DNA of 64,000 nucleotides from the NCBI RefSeq assembly GCF_000730425.1, contig NZ_CP008896.1, positions 3,534,001 through 3,598,000 on the forward strand, written 5' to 3'. Positions 17,995 to 28,291 of the stretch are shown here, piece by piece. Made by a program: the position numbers and the translations under genes. The number at the start of each line of letters is the position of its first letter. Positions within the stretch are counted from its first letter, which is position 1. The stretch is from Pseudomonas fluorescens. GTDB lineage: Bacteria; Pseudomonadota; Gammaproteobacteria; Pseudomonadales; Pseudomonadaceae. Under the pieces are notes generated by a model that saw nothing but the letters and a program-made list of their open reading frames with translations, ran no database searches and was not told the origin of the DNA.

Positions 17995-19359
17995 TTAGCC
18001 CTGCAATGCCGCCAAAGTCAGGTCCAGGCACAGGCGAGCCTTGGTCACCAGTTCGTCAATCTCGGCCTTGCTGATCACCAGCGGCGGCGAAATGATCATG
18101 GTGTCGCCCACGGCGCGCATGATCAGGCCATTCTCGAAGCAGAAGGTGCGGCAGATCATGCCCACACCCTTGCCTTCGTAACGCTTGCGCGTGGCCTTGT
18201 CCTGCACCAGTTCGATCGCACCCAACATGCCGACACCACGTACTTCGCCCACCAGTGGATGATCCGCCAGCTCGCGTAGACGCTTTTGCAAATACGGTGC
18301 CGTTTCGTCATGGACGCGGCTGACAATTTTTTCATCACGCATGATGCGGATGTTTTCCAGGGCCACCGCAGCCGCCACCGGGTGCCCGGAGTAGGTGAAA
18401 CCGTGGTTGAAATCGCCCCCTTCGTTGAGCACCGCCACCACGTCGTCGCGCACGATCAGGCCGCCCATGGGGATGTAGCCCGAGGTCAGGCCCTTGGCGA
18501 TGGTCATCATGTCCGGCTTGAGGCCGAAGAAATCGCTACCGAACCACTCACCGGTGCGACCAAAGCCACAGATCACTTCGTCGGCGACAAACAGGATGTC
18601 GTACTTGGCGAGGATTTCCTTGATGCGCGGCCAGTAGGTTTCTGGCGGCACGATCACACCGCCAGCACCCTGGATCGGCTCGGCAATAAAGGCACCGACG
18701 TTGTCCACGCCGATTTCAAGGATCTTCTCTTCCAGTTGGTTGGCGGCCCAGACCCCGAACTCTTCAGGGCTCATGTCGCCGCCTTCACCGAACCAGTACG
18801 GCTGGGCGATGTGCACGATGCCCGGGATCGGCAAGTCGCCCTGCTCGTGCATATACGTCATGCCGCCCAGGCTGGCGCCGGCCACGGTGGAGCCGTGGTA
18901 GCCATTCTTGCGGCTGATGATGGTTTTCTTGTTCGGCTGGCCCTTGATCGCCCAGTAGTGGCGGACCATGCGCAACATGGTGTCGTTGCCTTCGGAGCCG
19001 GAGCCGGTGAAGAACACATGGTTCATGCCGGCCGGAGCGATATCGGCAATGGCCTTGGCCAATTCCAGCACCGGCGGGTGGGCGGTCTGGAAGAACAGGT
19101 TGTAGTAAGGCAGTTGTTTCATCTGCTTGGCAGCGGCATCCGCCAGCTCCTCCCGGCCATAACCGATGGCTACGCACCACAGGCCGGCCATGCCGTCGAG
19201 GATCTTGTTGCCTTCGCTGTCCCACAGGTAAACGCCCTTGGCATCGGTGATGATGCGCGGGCCTTTCTCTTTCAACTGCTTGAAGTCGCTGAACGGCGCC
19301 AGGTGATGATCGTTGCTCAGGGCCTGCCATTCACGGGTTTGCGGGTTGTTGCTGGACAT
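17995..19359 (-). CDS. spuC: Polyamine:pyruvate aminotransferase
   Basis: 454 residues, class III PLP aminotransferase. Lys289 in MTIAKGLTSG binds PLP, with Asp260 in VADEV and the phosphate site GSGSEGNDT (about 119-127). It transfers an amino group from putrescine, cadaverine or similar amines to pyruvate. The start at 19359 has GGAG 6 bases upstream. Same order as P. aeruginosa spuC between spuB and spuD. Confidence 0.94.
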   Translation of the reverse strand: MSSNNPQTREWQALSNDHHLAPFSDFKQLKEKGPRIITDAKGVYLWDSEGNKILDGMAGLWCVAIGYGREELADAAAKQMKQLPYYNLFFQTAHPPVLELAKAIADIAPAGMNHVFFTGSGSEGNDTMLRMVRHYWAIKGQPNKKTIISRKNGYHGSTVAGASLGGMTYMHEQGDLPIPGIVHIAQPYWFGEGGDMSPEEFGVWAANQLEEKILEIGVDNVGAFIAEPIQGAGGVIVPPETYWPRIKEILAKYDILFVADEVICGFGRTGEWFGSDFFGLKPDMMTIAKGLTSGYIPMGGLIVRDDVVAVLNEGGDFNHGFTYSGHPVAAAVALENIRIMRDEKIVSRVHDETAPYLQKRLRELADHPLVGEVRGVGMLGAIELVQDKATRKRYEGKGVGMICRTFCFENGLIMRAVGDTMIISPPLVISKAEIDELVTKARLCLDLTLAALQG

Positions 19360-19413
19360 ACCAATCTCCAAAAAGTAGGTGAAGGTGCGGCGCTCCTGGC
19401 CGCACCCGGCGCA

Positions 19414-20772
19414 TCAGACGGCAAAGAGCAGGAATTCCCGCTCCCACGAACTGATCACGCGCTTGAAGTTTTCATGCTCGGCCCGCTTGACCGCGACGTA
19501 GCCTGTGATGAATTTATGACCTAGGTATTTCTCGATGGTCTTGCTGTTTTCCATGCGTTCCAACGCATCTTCAATGGTCAACGGCAGGCGCAGGTTGCGT
19601 CGCTCGTAACCACGACCGACCACCGGGGCGCTCGGGCTGATGCCTTCGACCATACCGATATAGCCACACAGCAGACTGGCGGCGATGGCCAGGTACGGGT
19701 TGGCATCGGCGCCTGGCAGGCGATTTTCCACGCGGCGGTTCTGTGGGCCGGCATCCGGCACGCGCAGGCCGACGGTGCGGTTCTCTTCGCCCCACTCCAC
19801 GTTCACTGGCGCCGAGGTGTCGGGCAGGAAGCGGCGGAACGAATTGACGTTGGGCGCGAACAGCGGCAGCAGTTCGGGGATGAACTTCTGCAGGCCGCCG
19901 ATGTGGTGCAGGAACAGCTCGCTCTTGGAGCCATCCTCATTGGAGAACACGTTCTTGCCGGTGGCGATATCAATGATGCTCTGGTGCAGGTGCATGGCGC
20001 TGCCGGGCTCGCCGGTCATGGGCTTGGCCATGAAGGTGGCGGCCACGTCGTGCTTGAGCGCGGCTTCGCGCATGGTGCGCTTGAACACCAGGATCTGGTC
20101 GGCCAGGGACAGGGCATCGCCGTGACGGAAGTTGATTTCCATCTGCGCCGTGCCGTCCTCGTGGATCAGGGTGTCGAGGTCCAGCTCTTGCAACTCGCAC
20201 CAGTCGTAGACGTCTTCAAACAATGGGTCGAATTCGTTGGCCGCTTCTATAGAGAAGGACTGGCGACCGGTTTCCGGGCGGCCGGAGCGGCCAATCGGCG
20301 GTTGCAGCGGGAAGTCCGGGTCTTCGCAGCGCTTGGTCAGGTAGAACTCCATCTCCGGCGCCACGATGGGCTGCCAGCCTTTGTCGGCGTAGAGCTTGAG
20401 GACTTTCTTGAGCACGTTGCGCGGCGACAGCTCGATCGGGTTGCCTTGCTTGTCGTAGGTGTCGTGGATCACCTGGGCGGTGGGCTCGATGGCCCAGGGC
20501 ACCAGGAACACGGCGTTCTGGTCGGGGCGGCAGATCATGTCGATGTCGGCCGGGTCGAGCAGTTCGTAATAGATGTCGTCTTCGACATAGTCGCCGGTCA
20601 CGGTCTGCAACAGAACGCTCTCGGGCAGGCGCATGCCTTTTTCGGCAATGAACTTGTTGGTCGGCGAGATCTTGCCCCGGGTGATCCCCGTGAGGTCGCC
20701 AATCATGCATTCGACTTCTGTGATCTTGTGGTCTTTCAACCAATCGGTGAGCTGGTCGAGGTTGTTACTCAT
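19414..20772 (-). CDS. spuB: Gamma-glutamylpolyamine synthetase (glutamine synthetase family)
   Basis: 452 residues, GS fold: N-terminal beta-grasp (about 15-100), catalytic MEFYLT, metal-binding EINFRHGD and MHLHQSI, NRTVGLRVP, and the RVENRLPGADANPYL segment. Lacks the adenylylation-loop Tyr region of GlnA. Family members ligate glutamate to a polyamine amine with ATP. The ATG at 20772 follows AGAGG; the stop of spuA is 40 bases upstream. It is about 20-30% like SpuI across the window by eye, so the two are paralogues, not copies. Confidence 0.92.
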   Translation of the reverse strand: MSNNLDQLTDWLKDHKITEVECMIGDLTGITRGKISPTNKFIAEKGMRLPESVLLQTVTGDYVEDDIYYELLDPADIDMICRPDQNAVFLVPWAIEPTAQVIHDTYDKQGNPIELSPRNVLKKVLKLYADKGWQPIVAPEMEFYLTKRCEDPDFPLQPPIGRSGRPETGRQSFSIEAANEFDPLFEDVYDWCELQELDLDTLIHEDGTAQMEINFRHGDALSLADQILVFKRTMREAALKHDVAATFMAKPMTGEPGSAMHLHQSIIDIATGKNVFSNEDGSKSELFLHHIGGLQKFIPELLPLFAPNVNSFRRFLPDTSAPVNVEWGEENRTVGLRVPDAGPQNRRVENRLPGADANPYLAIAASLLCGYIGMVEGISPSAPVVGRGYERRNLRLPLTIEDALERMENSKTIEKYLGHKFITGYVAVKRAEHENFKRVISSWEREFLLFAV

Positions 20773-20811
20773 AAATGCCTCTGGGCTGGGTTTCCTGACA
20801 TCCATTAAAGG

Positions 20812-21588
20812 TCAGGCGTTGTTTGACGCGTGCGCGTCTCTTTGTTTCGCCCGCGTTCGGCAGGCATCGCCAAATGCCTGGAAGATCGCGAGGTAGTACG
20901 GGTTGGAGCTTACCTGCCATTCAGGGTGCCATTGCACTCCTATTGCAAAAGCCTTGCCCTGTTTGAGCGAAAAAGCCTCGATCAGGCCATCCGGCGCGGT
21001 GGCTTCGACCTGCAGGCCGGGTGCCAGGCGGTCGACGCCCTGGCTGTGGATCGAGTTGACCTGGATCGTGTGCGGCAAGCCCAGGCTCGCCAATACACCG
21101 CCCGGGGCAATCGCCACGGCGTGCGCCGGGCCGTACTGGACGTCCAGCGGCTGGGTGTCGTCTTCGCGGTGATCGAGCATACCCGGCAATTCATGAACCT
21201 TCTGGTGCAGGCTGCCGCCCAGGGCCACGTTCATTTCCTGGAAGCCCCGGCAGATCCCCAGGACTGGCACGCCTGCAGCAATCGCGGCGCGAATCAGCGG
21301 CAGGGTGCTCTGGTCCCGCGCAGGATCATGGGCAGTCCCAGGCGCGCTGGCCGGACCGTCGTAATGAAAGGGTTCGATATTGGAAGGTGAGCCGGTAAAG
21401 AGAATGCCGTCCAGGCCGTCAAGAATATTGGCCGGTTCGAGCAACTGCGCCAGGGACGGAATAATCAGTGGCAGGCCCTTGGCAGCGACTGCCACGGCAC
21501 GCACGTACTTGTCGCCACTGATGTGATAAGCATGCAGACCAACCTGTTTGGAGCAGGCGGTGACGCCGATTAACGGCAGGCCAGACAT
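20812..21588 (-). CDS. spuA: Gamma-glutamyl-GABA hydrolase-type class I amidotransferase
   Basis: 258 residues, peptidase C26/PuuD family. Catalytic triad Cys113 in GICRGFQEMN, His221 and Glu223 in VQWHPEW. It cleaves the gamma-glutamyl group from gamma-glutamyl-GABA at the end of the glutamylated polyamine route. First gene of the spuABCDEFGH operon, divergent from spuI over about 280 bases. Confidence 0.93.
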   Translation of the reverse strand: MSGLPLIGVTACSKQVGLHAYHISGDKYVRAVAVAAKGLPLIIPSLAQLLEPANILDGLDGILFTGSPSNIEPFHYDGPASAPGTAHDPARDQSTLPLIRAAIAAGVPVLGICRGFQEMNVALGGSLHQKVHELPGMLDHREDDTQPLDVQYGPAHAVAIAPGGVLASLGLPHTIQVNSIHSQGVDRLAPGLQVEATAPDGLIEAFSLKQGKAFAIGVQWHPEWQVSSNPYYLAIFQAFGDACRTRAKQRDAHASNNA

Positions 21589-21727
21589 GAAGCACCCCGG
21601 TATTATTGCTGTTATGGGTTTGAATCGAGCTTAGCCTTGTTCATTTTTTTACACAACACCCCCGTAAAAAATACAACACGGCCCGCTCAAGCCTGCTGGT
21701 CCCAAGCCGATCAAACCACCAAAACCG

Positions 21728-21770
21728 CCCTAAAAAGCCCCAAAAAAGCCTCCACAGCGCTTTTTTAGGG
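21728..21770. promoter_or_regulatory. Inverted repeat in the spuA-spuI divergent region
   Basis: CCCTAAAAAGC at 21728-21738 and GCTTTTTTAGGG at 21759-21770 form a long palindrome inside an AT-rich, A-tract-containing stretch (21650-21800) that stands out from its GC-rich surroundings. It lies between the two divergent genes and could be an operator or a bent-DNA element. Which regulator binds is unknown. Confidence 0.5.
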
Positions 21771-21846
21771 CAAAAAAGGCCTCGCTTGACTTCGGCATGC
21801 CGTTCGGGTTGACTGAAACCAGAAAAGATCAATGATTGATATTTTT

Positions 21847-21858
21847 AACAACAAAGGT
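21847..21858 (+). promoter_or_regulatory. CA motif (Hfq/Crc target) and ribosome site of spuI
   Basis: AACAACAAA fits the AANAANAA motif that Hfq and Crc bind for catabolite repression in Pseudomonas. It runs straight into the AAGG ribosome-binding site 10 bases before the spuI ATG, the usual place for such repression. Confidence 0.55.
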
Positions 21859-21866
21859 GTTGCATC

Positions 21867-23243
21867 ATGTCGGTACCCCCGCGTGCCGTTCAGCTTAACG
21901 AAGCGAACGCGTTCCTTAAGGATCATCCTGAGGTTCTGTACGTAGACCTTCTAATTGCGGATATGAATGGTGTGGTGCGCGGTAAGCGCATCGAACGCAC
22001 CAGCCTCCACAAGGTTTACGAGAAAGGCATCAACTTGCCGGCCTCTTTATTTGCCCTGGATATCAATGGCTCGACGGTGGAAAGCACCGGCCTGGGTCTG
22101 GACATCGGTGATGCTGACCGAATCTGTTATCCAATCCCCGACACCCTGTGCAATGAACCCTGGCAAAAGCGCCCTACTGCGCAACTGCTGATGACCATGC
22201 ACGAACTTGAAGGTGAACCTTTCTTTGCCGATCCGCGCGAAGTGCTCCGCCAAGTTGTAACCAAGTTTGACGACCTCGGCCTGACCATCTGCGCTGCCTT
22301 CGAGCTTGAGTTCTACCTGATCGACCAGGAGAACGTGAACGGCCGGCCACAACCTCCCCGCTCGCCGATTTCCGGCAAACGCCCGCACTCGACACAGGTC
22401 TACCTGATCGACGACCTCGACGAATACGTCGATTGCCTCCAGGACATTCTGGAAGGCGCCAAAGAGCAAGGCATTCCGGCTGACGCCATCGTCAAGGAAA
22501 GTGCCCCGGCGCAGTTTGAAGTGAACCTGCACCACGTCGCCGACCCGATCAAGGCATGCGACTACGCGGTGCTGCTCAAGCGTTTGATCAAGAACATTGC
22601 CTACGACCATGAGATGGACACCACCTTCATGGCCAAGCCTTACCCGGGCCAGGCTGGCAATGGTTTGCACGTGCATATTTCGATCCTGGACAAAGACGGC
22701 AAGAACATCTTTGCCAGCGAGGATCCCGAGCAGAACGCCGCATTGCGTCACGCGATCGGCGGTGTGCTGGAGACCCTGCCTGCACAAATGGCTTTCCTGT
22801 GCCCCAACGTCAACTCCTACCGTCGTTTCGGCGCACAGTTCTATGTGCCGAACTCGCCGTGCTGGGGCCTGGACAATCGCACCGTGGCGATTCGCGTACC
22901 GACCGGCTCGTCCGACGCCGTACGTATCGAACACCGTGTGGCCGGCGCCGATGCCAACCCTTACCTGCTGATGGCTTCGGTCCTGGCGGGCGTGCACCAC
23001 GGTCTGACCAACAAGATCGAGCCTGGTGCACCGGTGGAAGGCAACAGCTACGAGCAGAACGAACAAAGCCTGCCGAACAACCTGCGCGATGCCCTGCGCG
23101 AGCTGGACGACAGCGAGGTGATGGCCAAGTACATCGATCCGAAATACATCGATATCTTCGTCGCCTGCAAGGAGAGCGAGCTGGAGGAGTTCGAACACTC
23201 CATCTCCGACCTTGAGTACAACTGGTACTTGCATACCGTGTAA
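21867..23243 (+). CDS. spuI: Gamma-glutamylpolyamine synthetase (glutamine synthetase family)
   Basis: 458 residues. Beta-grasp domain with VDLLIADMNGVVRGKRIER; catalytic FELEFYLID; metal and ATP sites QFEVNLHHV and NGLHVHISI; NRTVAIRVPTG and RIEHRVAGADANPYL. Same family as E. coli PuuA and the Pseudomonas PauA enzymes that glutamylate putrescine or other amines. Monocistronic, divergent from spuA, with its own strong terminator. Confidence 0.93.
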   Translation: MSVPPRAVQLNEANAFLKDHPEVLYVDLLIADMNGVVRGKRIERTSLHKVYEKGINLPASLFALDINGSTVESTGLGLDIGDADRICYPIPDTLCNEPWQKRPTAQLLMTMHELEGEPFFADPREVLRQVVTKFDDLGLTICAAFELEFYLIDQENVNGRPQPPRSPISGKRPHSTQVYLIDDLDEYVDCLQDILEGAKEQGIPADAIVKESAPAQFEVNLHHVADPIKACDYAVLLKRLIKNIAYDHEMDTTFMAKPYPGQAGNGLHVHISILDKDGKNIFASEDPEQNAALRHAIGGVLETLPAQMAFLCPNVNSYRRFGAQFYVPNSPCWGLDNRTVAIRVPTGSSDAVRIEHRVAGADANPYLLMASVLAGVHHGLTNKIEPGAPVEGNSYEQNEQSLPNNLRDALRELDDSEVMAKYIDPKYIDIFVACKESELEEFEHSISDLEYNWYLHTV

Positions 23244-23262
23244 GCGGGTGCGCCAGTAAAAG

Positions 23263-23297
23263 AAACGCCACAGGCTTTTGGCCTGTGGCGTTTTTTT
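23263..23297 (+). terminator. Rho-independent terminator of spuI
   Basis: AACGCCACAGGC / GCCTGTGGCGTT stem with a TTTTG loop, continuing into seven T. Located 20 bases after the spuI stop. Confidence 0.95.
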
Positions 23298-23313
23298 ATG
23301 GCCGCCTGCGGCG

Positions 23314-23380
23314 GATCGCCGGCAAGCCGGCTCCTACAGGTTGACGCGTGTTCGATGTGGGAGCCGGCTTGTCGAATCGT
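23314..23380. repeat. Divergent pair of REP halves, CCGGCTTGCCGGCG class
   Basis: ATCGCCGGCAAGCCGGCTCCTACA at 23313-23338 and a partly decayed inverted copy (ATGTGGGAGCCGGCTTGTCG) at 23355-23374. They sit between the spuI terminator and the TetR gene. Confidence 0.75.
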
Positions 23381-23458
23381 CGCACCGCGGCGATCGCGGT
23401 TTGGCAGACAACACACCTTCCTGCTCATACAATGCCCGCTGCCTTGTAGGAGACGTTC

Positions 23459-24088
23459 ATGACCACCCGCCCCGCCGCCCCTCGCAAACCCCGCGCCCGC
23501 AGCCAGGCCCGGATCGACGCGATCCTCGACGCCGCCCGCACCTTGCTGGCCGCCGAAGGGGTGGCCAGCCTGTCGATCTACAGCGTGGCCGAACGGGCGC
23601 AGATTCCGCCGTCCTCGGTGTATCACTTCTTTGCCAGCGTACCGGCCTTGCTCGAAGCCCTGACCGCAGACGTGCATGCTGCGTTTCGCGCCGCGCTGCA
23701 GGCCCCCATCGACCACGAAGCACTCCACCATTGGCGTGACCTGTCACACCTGGTCGAGTTGCGCATGCTGGCCATCTACAGCAAGGACGCCGCCGCCCGC
23801 CAGTTGATCCTCGCCCAGCACGGCCTCACCGAAGTGACCCAGGCCGACCGCCAGCATGACCTGGAGCTGGGGAACTTGATGCTGGAAGTGTTCAACCGCC
23901 ACTTTGAAGTGCCGGTGCTACCGGCGGATGTGGATGTGTTCGCCCTGGCACTGGAACTGAGTGACCGCGTGTACGCACGCTCGGTGCATCAGCATGGGCA
24001 GATCACCCCACGCATGGCGGAGGAAGGGATGCGGGTATTCGATGCGTATGTGGGGCTTTATTTGCCGGTGTTTTTGCCTAAGCGATAA
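23459..24088 (+). CDS. TetR/AcrR family transcriptional regulator
   Basis: 209 residues. Basic proline-rich leader, then a TetR HTH (about 19-65: RIDAILDAARTLLAAEG, IYSVAERAQIPPSSVYHFFAS), and a ligand domain with TetR_C features. AGGAG precedes the ATG by about 8 bases. In P. aeruginosa the region after spuI holds the agmatine regulator aguR and aguBA; those enzymes are absent here, so the target is unknown. Autoregulation or control of spuI are the simple guesses. Confidence 0.85.
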   Translation: MTTRPAAPRKPRARSQARIDAILDAARTLLAAEGVASLSIYSVAERAQIPPSSVYHFFASVPALLEALTADVHAAFRAALQAPIDHEALHHWRDLSHLVELRMLAIYSKDAAARQLILAQHGLTEVTQADRQHDLELGNLMLEVFNRHFEVPVLPADVDVFALALELSDRVYARSVHQHGQITPRMAEEGMRVFDAYVGLYLPVFLPKR

Positions 24089-24114
24089 GTGTTGTCGTGG
24101 CTGGGCCGGCCTCT

Positions 24115-24194
24115 TCGCGAGCAAGCCCGCTCCCACATTCGACCGACTTCCCACATGGGAATGCGGTCGAATGTGGGAGCGGGCTTGCTCGCGA
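24115..24194. repeat. REP pair in outward orientation
   Basis: TCGCGAGCAAGCCCGCTCCCACATTCGACC at the left and its inverted copy at the right, with a shared GACCG...CGGTC centre. Orientation is opposite to most doublets in this window (heads inward). It separates the convergent TetR and ssuF genes. Confidence 0.88.
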
Positions 24195-24211
24195 TAGCGG
24201 TCTAAAGCCGA

Positions 24212-24427
24212 TCACAGCTTGGCGATCGACACCTCGGTAGACTTCACAAACGCTATCACTTCACTACCAATCACCAGTTCCAGCTCTTTCACCGAGCGGG
24301 TGGTGATCACCGAAGTGACGATGCCCGACGCCGTCTGCACGTCGATTTCCGACAGTACGTCGCCTTCGACGATTTCCTTGATGGTGCCTTTGAACTGGTT
24401 ACGCACGTTGATCGCTTTGATAGTCAT
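24212..24427 (-). CDS. ssuF: Molybdopterin-binding (TOBE/Mop) protein SsuF
   Basis: 71 residues, a single Mop domain: INVRNQFKGTIKEIVEGDVLSEIDVQT and SVKELELVIGSEVIAFVKSTEV. It resembles the molbindins and SsuF of the P. putida ssuEADCBF operon, which is needed for growth on aromatic sulfonates and sulfate esters; its molecular role is unclear. Last gene of the operon, 27 bases after ssuB. Confidence 0.9.
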   Translation of the reverse strand: MTIKAINVRNQFKGTIKEIVEGDVLSEIDVQTASGIVTSVITTRSVKELELVIGSEVIAFVKSTEVSIAKL

Positions 24428-24454
24428 GGTGTTATTCCTTAAAGGACAAGTGAG

Positions 24455-25261
24455 TTATTGCGCCCAACGCAATTGCGTAGGCAACGGTGAAACAGGTTCC
24501 GGCTCCGGCGGCGTACCGGGCAGTGACAGCACACGGTTGAGCACTTCGGTTTCCAGGGCTGCCAGGCGATGGGACCCTCGGACCCGCGGACGTGGCAGTT
24601 CCACATGCAGGTCGAGGCCGATTTCGCCGTCCTCGATCAGGATCACCCGGTCGGCAATGGCCACGGCTTCGCTGACGTCATGGGTCACCAGCAACACGGT
24701 AAAACCGTGTTTGCGCCACAGGCTTTCGATCAACTGCTGCATCTCGATGCGGGTCAGGGCATCCAGCGCACCCAAGGGTTCATCCAGCAGCAACAGGCGC
24801 GGCTGGTGAATCAGGGCGCGGGCCAGGGCCACCCGTTGTTTCTGACCGCCAGACAACGCCGCCGGCCATTCATCGGCACGCTCGGCCAGGCCGACCGCTT
24901 CCAGGGCCTCAAGGGCCTGTGGTCGCCAGTTGCCTTTAAGGCCCAGGCCGACGTTATCGATGATCTTTTTCCAGGGCAGCAGACGCGCCTCCTGGAACAT
25001 CAGGCGCGTGTCCTCAAGCGCTTCGCTCAACGGCGCAGAGCCTGCGAGCAACTCGCCGCTGCTGGCGCGATCAAGCCCGGCCAGCAGGCGCAGCAAGGTA
25101 CTTTTGCCACAGCCACTGCGCCCGACAACGGCCACGAACTGGCCCGCCGGGATATGCAGGTCGATCTCGCGCAGGACTTCCCGCGCGCCAAAGGCCTTGC
25201 GCAGTTTGCGCACCGCCAACGGAATGCCCCGCAGCAAACGAGGAGGTTGTTGAGCCGTCAT
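24455..25261 (-). CDS. ssuB: Sulfonate ABC transporter ATPase
   Basis: 268 residues. Walker [11 protein letters not shown]-loop [10 protein letters not shown], signature [13 protein letters not shown], Walker [13 protein letters not shown] and H-loop THDVSEAV. Energises SsuC. ATG at 25261 overlaps the ssuC stop as ATGA. The frame upstream of 25261 is only the ssuC shadow. Confidence 0.94.
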   Translation of the reverse strand: MTAQQPPRLLRGIPLAVRKLRKAFGAREVLREIDLHIPAGQFVAVVGRSGCGKSTLLRLLAGLDRASSGELLAGSAPLSEALEDTRLMFQEARLLPWKKIIDNVGLGLKGNWRPQALEALEAVGLAERADEWPAALSGGQKQRVALARALIHQPRLLLLDEPLGALDALTRIEMQQLIESLWRKHGFTVLLVTHDVSEAVAIADRVILIEDGEIGLDLHVELPRPRVRGSHRLAALETEVLNRVLSLPGTPPEPEPVSPLPTQLRWAQ

Positions 25262-26046
25262 GCCACACCTCCTTTTTGCACTTGATAGGCTGGATGCCAG
25301 CGCAGCCAAACCCGCTCCAGGCCGCGCGCCGCCAGGTCTGCCAACTTGCCGAGTAGCGCGTACAGCACGATCGCCAGCACCACCACGTCGGTTTGCAGGA
25401 ATTCCCGGGCATTCATCGCCAGGTAGCCGATGCCGGAACTGGCGGAGATGGTTTCCGCCACGATCAGCGTCAGCCACATAAAGCCCAGGGCAAAGCGCAC
25501 CCCCACCAGGATCGAGGGCAAGGCGCCGGGCAGGATCACCTGGCGAAACAGACTCAACCCCGACAAGCCGTAACTGCGCGCCATCTCCACCAGTGCCGGA
25601 TCGACGTTGCGGATGCCGTGATAGGTGTTGAGGTAAATCGGGAACAGCGTGCCGAGGGCCACCAGGAAAATCTTCGCCGTCTCATCGATGCCAAACCACA
25701 GGATCACCAGCGGGATAAGCGCCAGATGCGGCACGTTGCGAATCATCTGCACCGAGCTGTCCAGCAGGCGCTCGCCCCATGTCGACAGGCCGGTGATAAA
25801 ACCCAGGGCCAGGCCGATGCCACCGCCGATCACGAAGCCCAGGCCCGCGCGCCAGCCACTGATGGCCAGGTGGGTCCAGATTTCACCGCTGCTGACCAGG
25901 TGTACCCCGGCGGCAATCACCGCGCTGGGGGCCGGCAGAATCCGTGTCGACAACCAGCCCGCCGCCACCGACAACTGCCACACCGCCAGCAACAGGATCG
26001 GCAGCGCCCAGGGCGCCAGCCGATGCAGAATCCGTTGACTATTCAT
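25258..26046 (-). CDS. ssuC: Sulfonate ABC transporter permease
   Basis: 262 residues, six membrane segments with the EAA loop [25 protein letters not shown] (about 175-198). Inner-membrane channel for alkanesulfonates with SsuA and SsuB. Nine bases separate it from ssuD. Confidence 0.94.
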   Translation of the reverse strand: MNSQRILHRLAPWALPILLLAVWQLSVAAGWLSTRILPAPSAVIAAGVHLVSSGEIWTHLAISGWRAGLGFVIGGGIGLALGFITGLSTWGERLLDSSVQMIRNVPHLALIPLVILWFGIDETAKIFLVALGTLFPIYLNTYHGIRNVDPALVEMARSYGLSGLSLFRQVILPGALPSILVGVRFALGFMWLTLIVAETISASSGIGYLAMNAREFLQTDVVVLAIVLYALLGKLADLAARGLERVWLRWHPAYQVQKGGVA

Positions 26047-26055
26047 GATGGCCCC

Positions 26056-27204
26056 TCAGCTCTGCGACGCGGCTTTGGGAAGAATGTCGTTGGCCACCAT
26101 CTCGCCAAACGGGCTGACGTAGCCGGCGCTTTTCGGCCGTTCGGGACGTTCGATATCCAGGTGCGGAAACAGCAATTCCGCGACCCGGTACGACTCCTCC
26201 AGGTGTGGATAACCGGAGAAGATAAAGGTGTCGATGCCCAGGTCCGCGTATTCCTTGACCCGCGCCGCCACCGTCGGGCCATCGCCCACCAGTGCCGTAC
26301 CGGCGCCACCGCGGACCAGGCCGACGCCGGCCCACAGGTTGGGGCTGACTTCGAGGTTGTCGCGGCTACCGCCATGCAAGGCGGCCATGCGTTGCTGGCC
26401 TACGGAATCAAAGCGCGCCAGTGAGGCCTGGGCACGGGCGATGGTGTCGTCGTCCAGATGAGAGATCAGCTTGTCGGCGGCCTTCCACGCCTGCTCGTTG
26501 GTTTCACGCACGATCACATGCAAGCGAATGCCGAAGCGCACGGTACGTCCGAACTTGGCCGCCTTGGCCCGCACCTGCTGGATTTTTTCCGCCACCGCCG
26601 CCGGTGGTTCGCCCCAGGTCAGGACCATTTCCACTTGTTCGGCTGCCAGGTCCTGGGCCGCTTCGGATGAACCGCCGAAATACAGTGGCGGACGGGGCTG
26701 CTGGATCGGTGGATACAGCAGCTTGGCACCTTTGACGCTGATGTGCTGGCCGTCGTAGTCCACGGTTTCGCCTTCCAGCACGCGCCGCCAGATGCGGGTG
26801 AATTCCACCGAGGCCTGGTAGCGCTCCTCATGGCTGAGGAACAGGCCGTCACCGGCCAGTTCTTCTGGATCACCGCCGGTCACCAGGTTGAACAGTGCAC
26901 GGCCGCCGGACAGCCGGTCCAGGGTCGCGGCCTGGCGCGCCGCCACCGTCGGGGAAATGATCCCGGGGCGCAGTGCCACCAAAAATTTCAAGCGCTGGGT
27001 CACCGGGATCAGCGAGGCAGCCACCAACCAGGAGTCTTCGCAGGAGCGGCCAGTGGGGATCAGCACCCCACCAAAGCCCAGGCGATCTGCCGCCTGAGCC
27101 ACCTGTTGCAAATAACCGTGATCCACGGCGCGAGCGACTTCGGCGGTGCCAAGGTAATGGCCGTCGCCATGGGTAGGCAGGAACCAGAAAATAGTGAGGC
27201 TCAT
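26056..27204 (-). CDS. ssuD: FMNH2-dependent alkanesulfonate monooxygenase
   Basis: 382 residues, bacterial-luciferase-like TIM barrel beginning [19 protein letters not shown]. Conserved [24 protein letters not shown] and [18 protein letters not shown] are characteristic of SsuD. It splits C1-C14 alkanesulfonates into sulfite and an aldehyde using FMNH2 from SsuE. AGGAG lies 8 bases before the ATG. Confidence 0.96.
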   Translation of the reverse strand: MSLTIFWFLPTHGDGHYLGTAEVARAVDHGYLQQVAQAADRLGFGGVLIPTGRSCEDSWLVAASLIPVTQRLKFLVALRPGIISPTVAARQAATLDRLSGGRALFNLVTGGDPEELAGDGLFLSHEERYQASVEFTRIWRRVLEGETVDYDGQHISVKGAKLLYPPIQQPRPPLYFGGSSEAAQDLAAEQVEMVLTWGEPPAAVAEKIQQVRAKAAKFGRTVRFGIRLHVIVRETNEQAWKAADKLISHLDDDTIARAQASLARFDSVGQQRMAALHGGSRDNLEVSPNLWAGVGLVRGGAGTALVGDGPTVAARVKEYADLGIDTFIFSGYPHLEESYRVAELLFPHLDIERPERPKSAGYVSPFGEMVANDILPKAASQS

Positions 27205-27229
27205 GGAGTTGTCTCCTGAAGAAGTCGGA

Positions 27230-28198
27230 TTACGGCGCTTTGGCAACGGTCGCAGGTGGCGTCCAGATCACGTCCTTGATACTCAAGGGCTTGGGAATCA
27301 ATTTGAGCTGGTAGAAGCTGTCAGCGATTTTCTGCTGGGCCGCGACCACTTCCGGGGTCAGGAACAGCGCGCCGTAGCCCTGGCGTTTCACCGAGGTCAG
27401 GGTGATGTCAGCCGGCAGGCCGAGCAGCGGGGCAACTTGTTCGGTGACTTCCTGGGGGTTGGCCTTGGACCACTCGCCCACGGCCCGCACTTCTTCGACC
27501 AACGCCTTGATCACCTGCGGATGCTTTTCGGTGTAAGGCTTGGTGGCCAGGTAGAACTGATGGTTGTCGGCAATGCCGGTGGCGTCACGCAGGGTGCGTG
27601 CTTGCAGTTGCTTCTCCGCCGCCGCCTGGTACGGGTCCCAGATCACCCAGGCGTCGACACTGCCGCGCTCGAAGGCGGCACGGGCGTCGGCGGGTGGCAG
27701 GAACACGGTCTGCACATCGGTGTATTTCAGGCCGGCATCTTCCAGGGCACGTACCAGCAGGTAGTGCACGTTGGAACCTTTATTGAGCACGACTTTCTTG
27801 CCCTTGAGCTCGGCCACCGATTTGATCGGCGAGCCCTTGGGTACCAGGATCGCCTCGCTGGTCGGTGCCGGCGGTTCGTAGGCGACGTAGAGCAGATCGG
27901 CACCCGCGGCCTGGGCGAACACCGGTGGGGTTTCACCGGTGACGCCAAAGTCGATGGAGCCGACATTCAGCCCTTCAAGCAACTGCGGGCCACCGGGGAA
28001 TTCGGTCCACTGCACGTTCACGCCCTGGTCAGCCAGGCGCTTTTCCAAGGTGCCCTTGGCCTTGAGCAGCACCAGGGTGCCGTATTTCTGGTAGCCGATC
28101 CGCAGGGTTTCAGCCGCTTGAGCCTGAACAATGGCGCCGAAGGACACAGTCGCAGCAAACAGTGCGACCAGGCCCCGACGCAAGATGATAGTGCGCAT
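27230..28198 (-). CDS. ssuA: Periplasmic sulfonate-binding protein
   Basis: 322 residues. Signal peptide ends AQAA; core [56 protein letters not shown]. Typical SsuA. The ATG at 28198 is preceded by GGAG; a longer frame to 28210 is not needed. Confidence 0.94.
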   Translation of the reverse strand: MRTIILRRGLVALFAATVSFGAIVQAQAAETLRIGYQKYGTLVLLKAKGTLEKRLADQGVNVQWTEFPGGPQLLEGLNVGSIDFGVTGETPPVFAQAAGADLLYVAYEPPAPTSEAILVPKGSPIKSVAELKGKKVVLNKGSNVHYLLVRALEDAGLKYTDVQTVFLPPADARAAFERGSVDAWVIWDPYQAAAEKQLQARTLRDATGIADNHQFYLATKPYTEKHPQVIKALVEEVRAVGEWSKANPQEVTEQVAPLLGLPADITLTSVKRQGYGALFLTPEVVAAQQKIADSFYQLKLIPKPLSIKDVIWTPPATVAKAP

Positions 28199-28291
28199 GG
28201 CGCTCTCCAAATTGACGATGAGGGTTGTGGCTGCACCTGCTTGGCCGTTGGCGGCTGAGTAAGGTGAGGGTTTCTGGTATTCGGGTGCGGT

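Noticed and set aside
18286..19524. 412-codon open frame antisense to spuC
   Set aside because: No ribosome site or family; the other strand is an intact aminotransferase.
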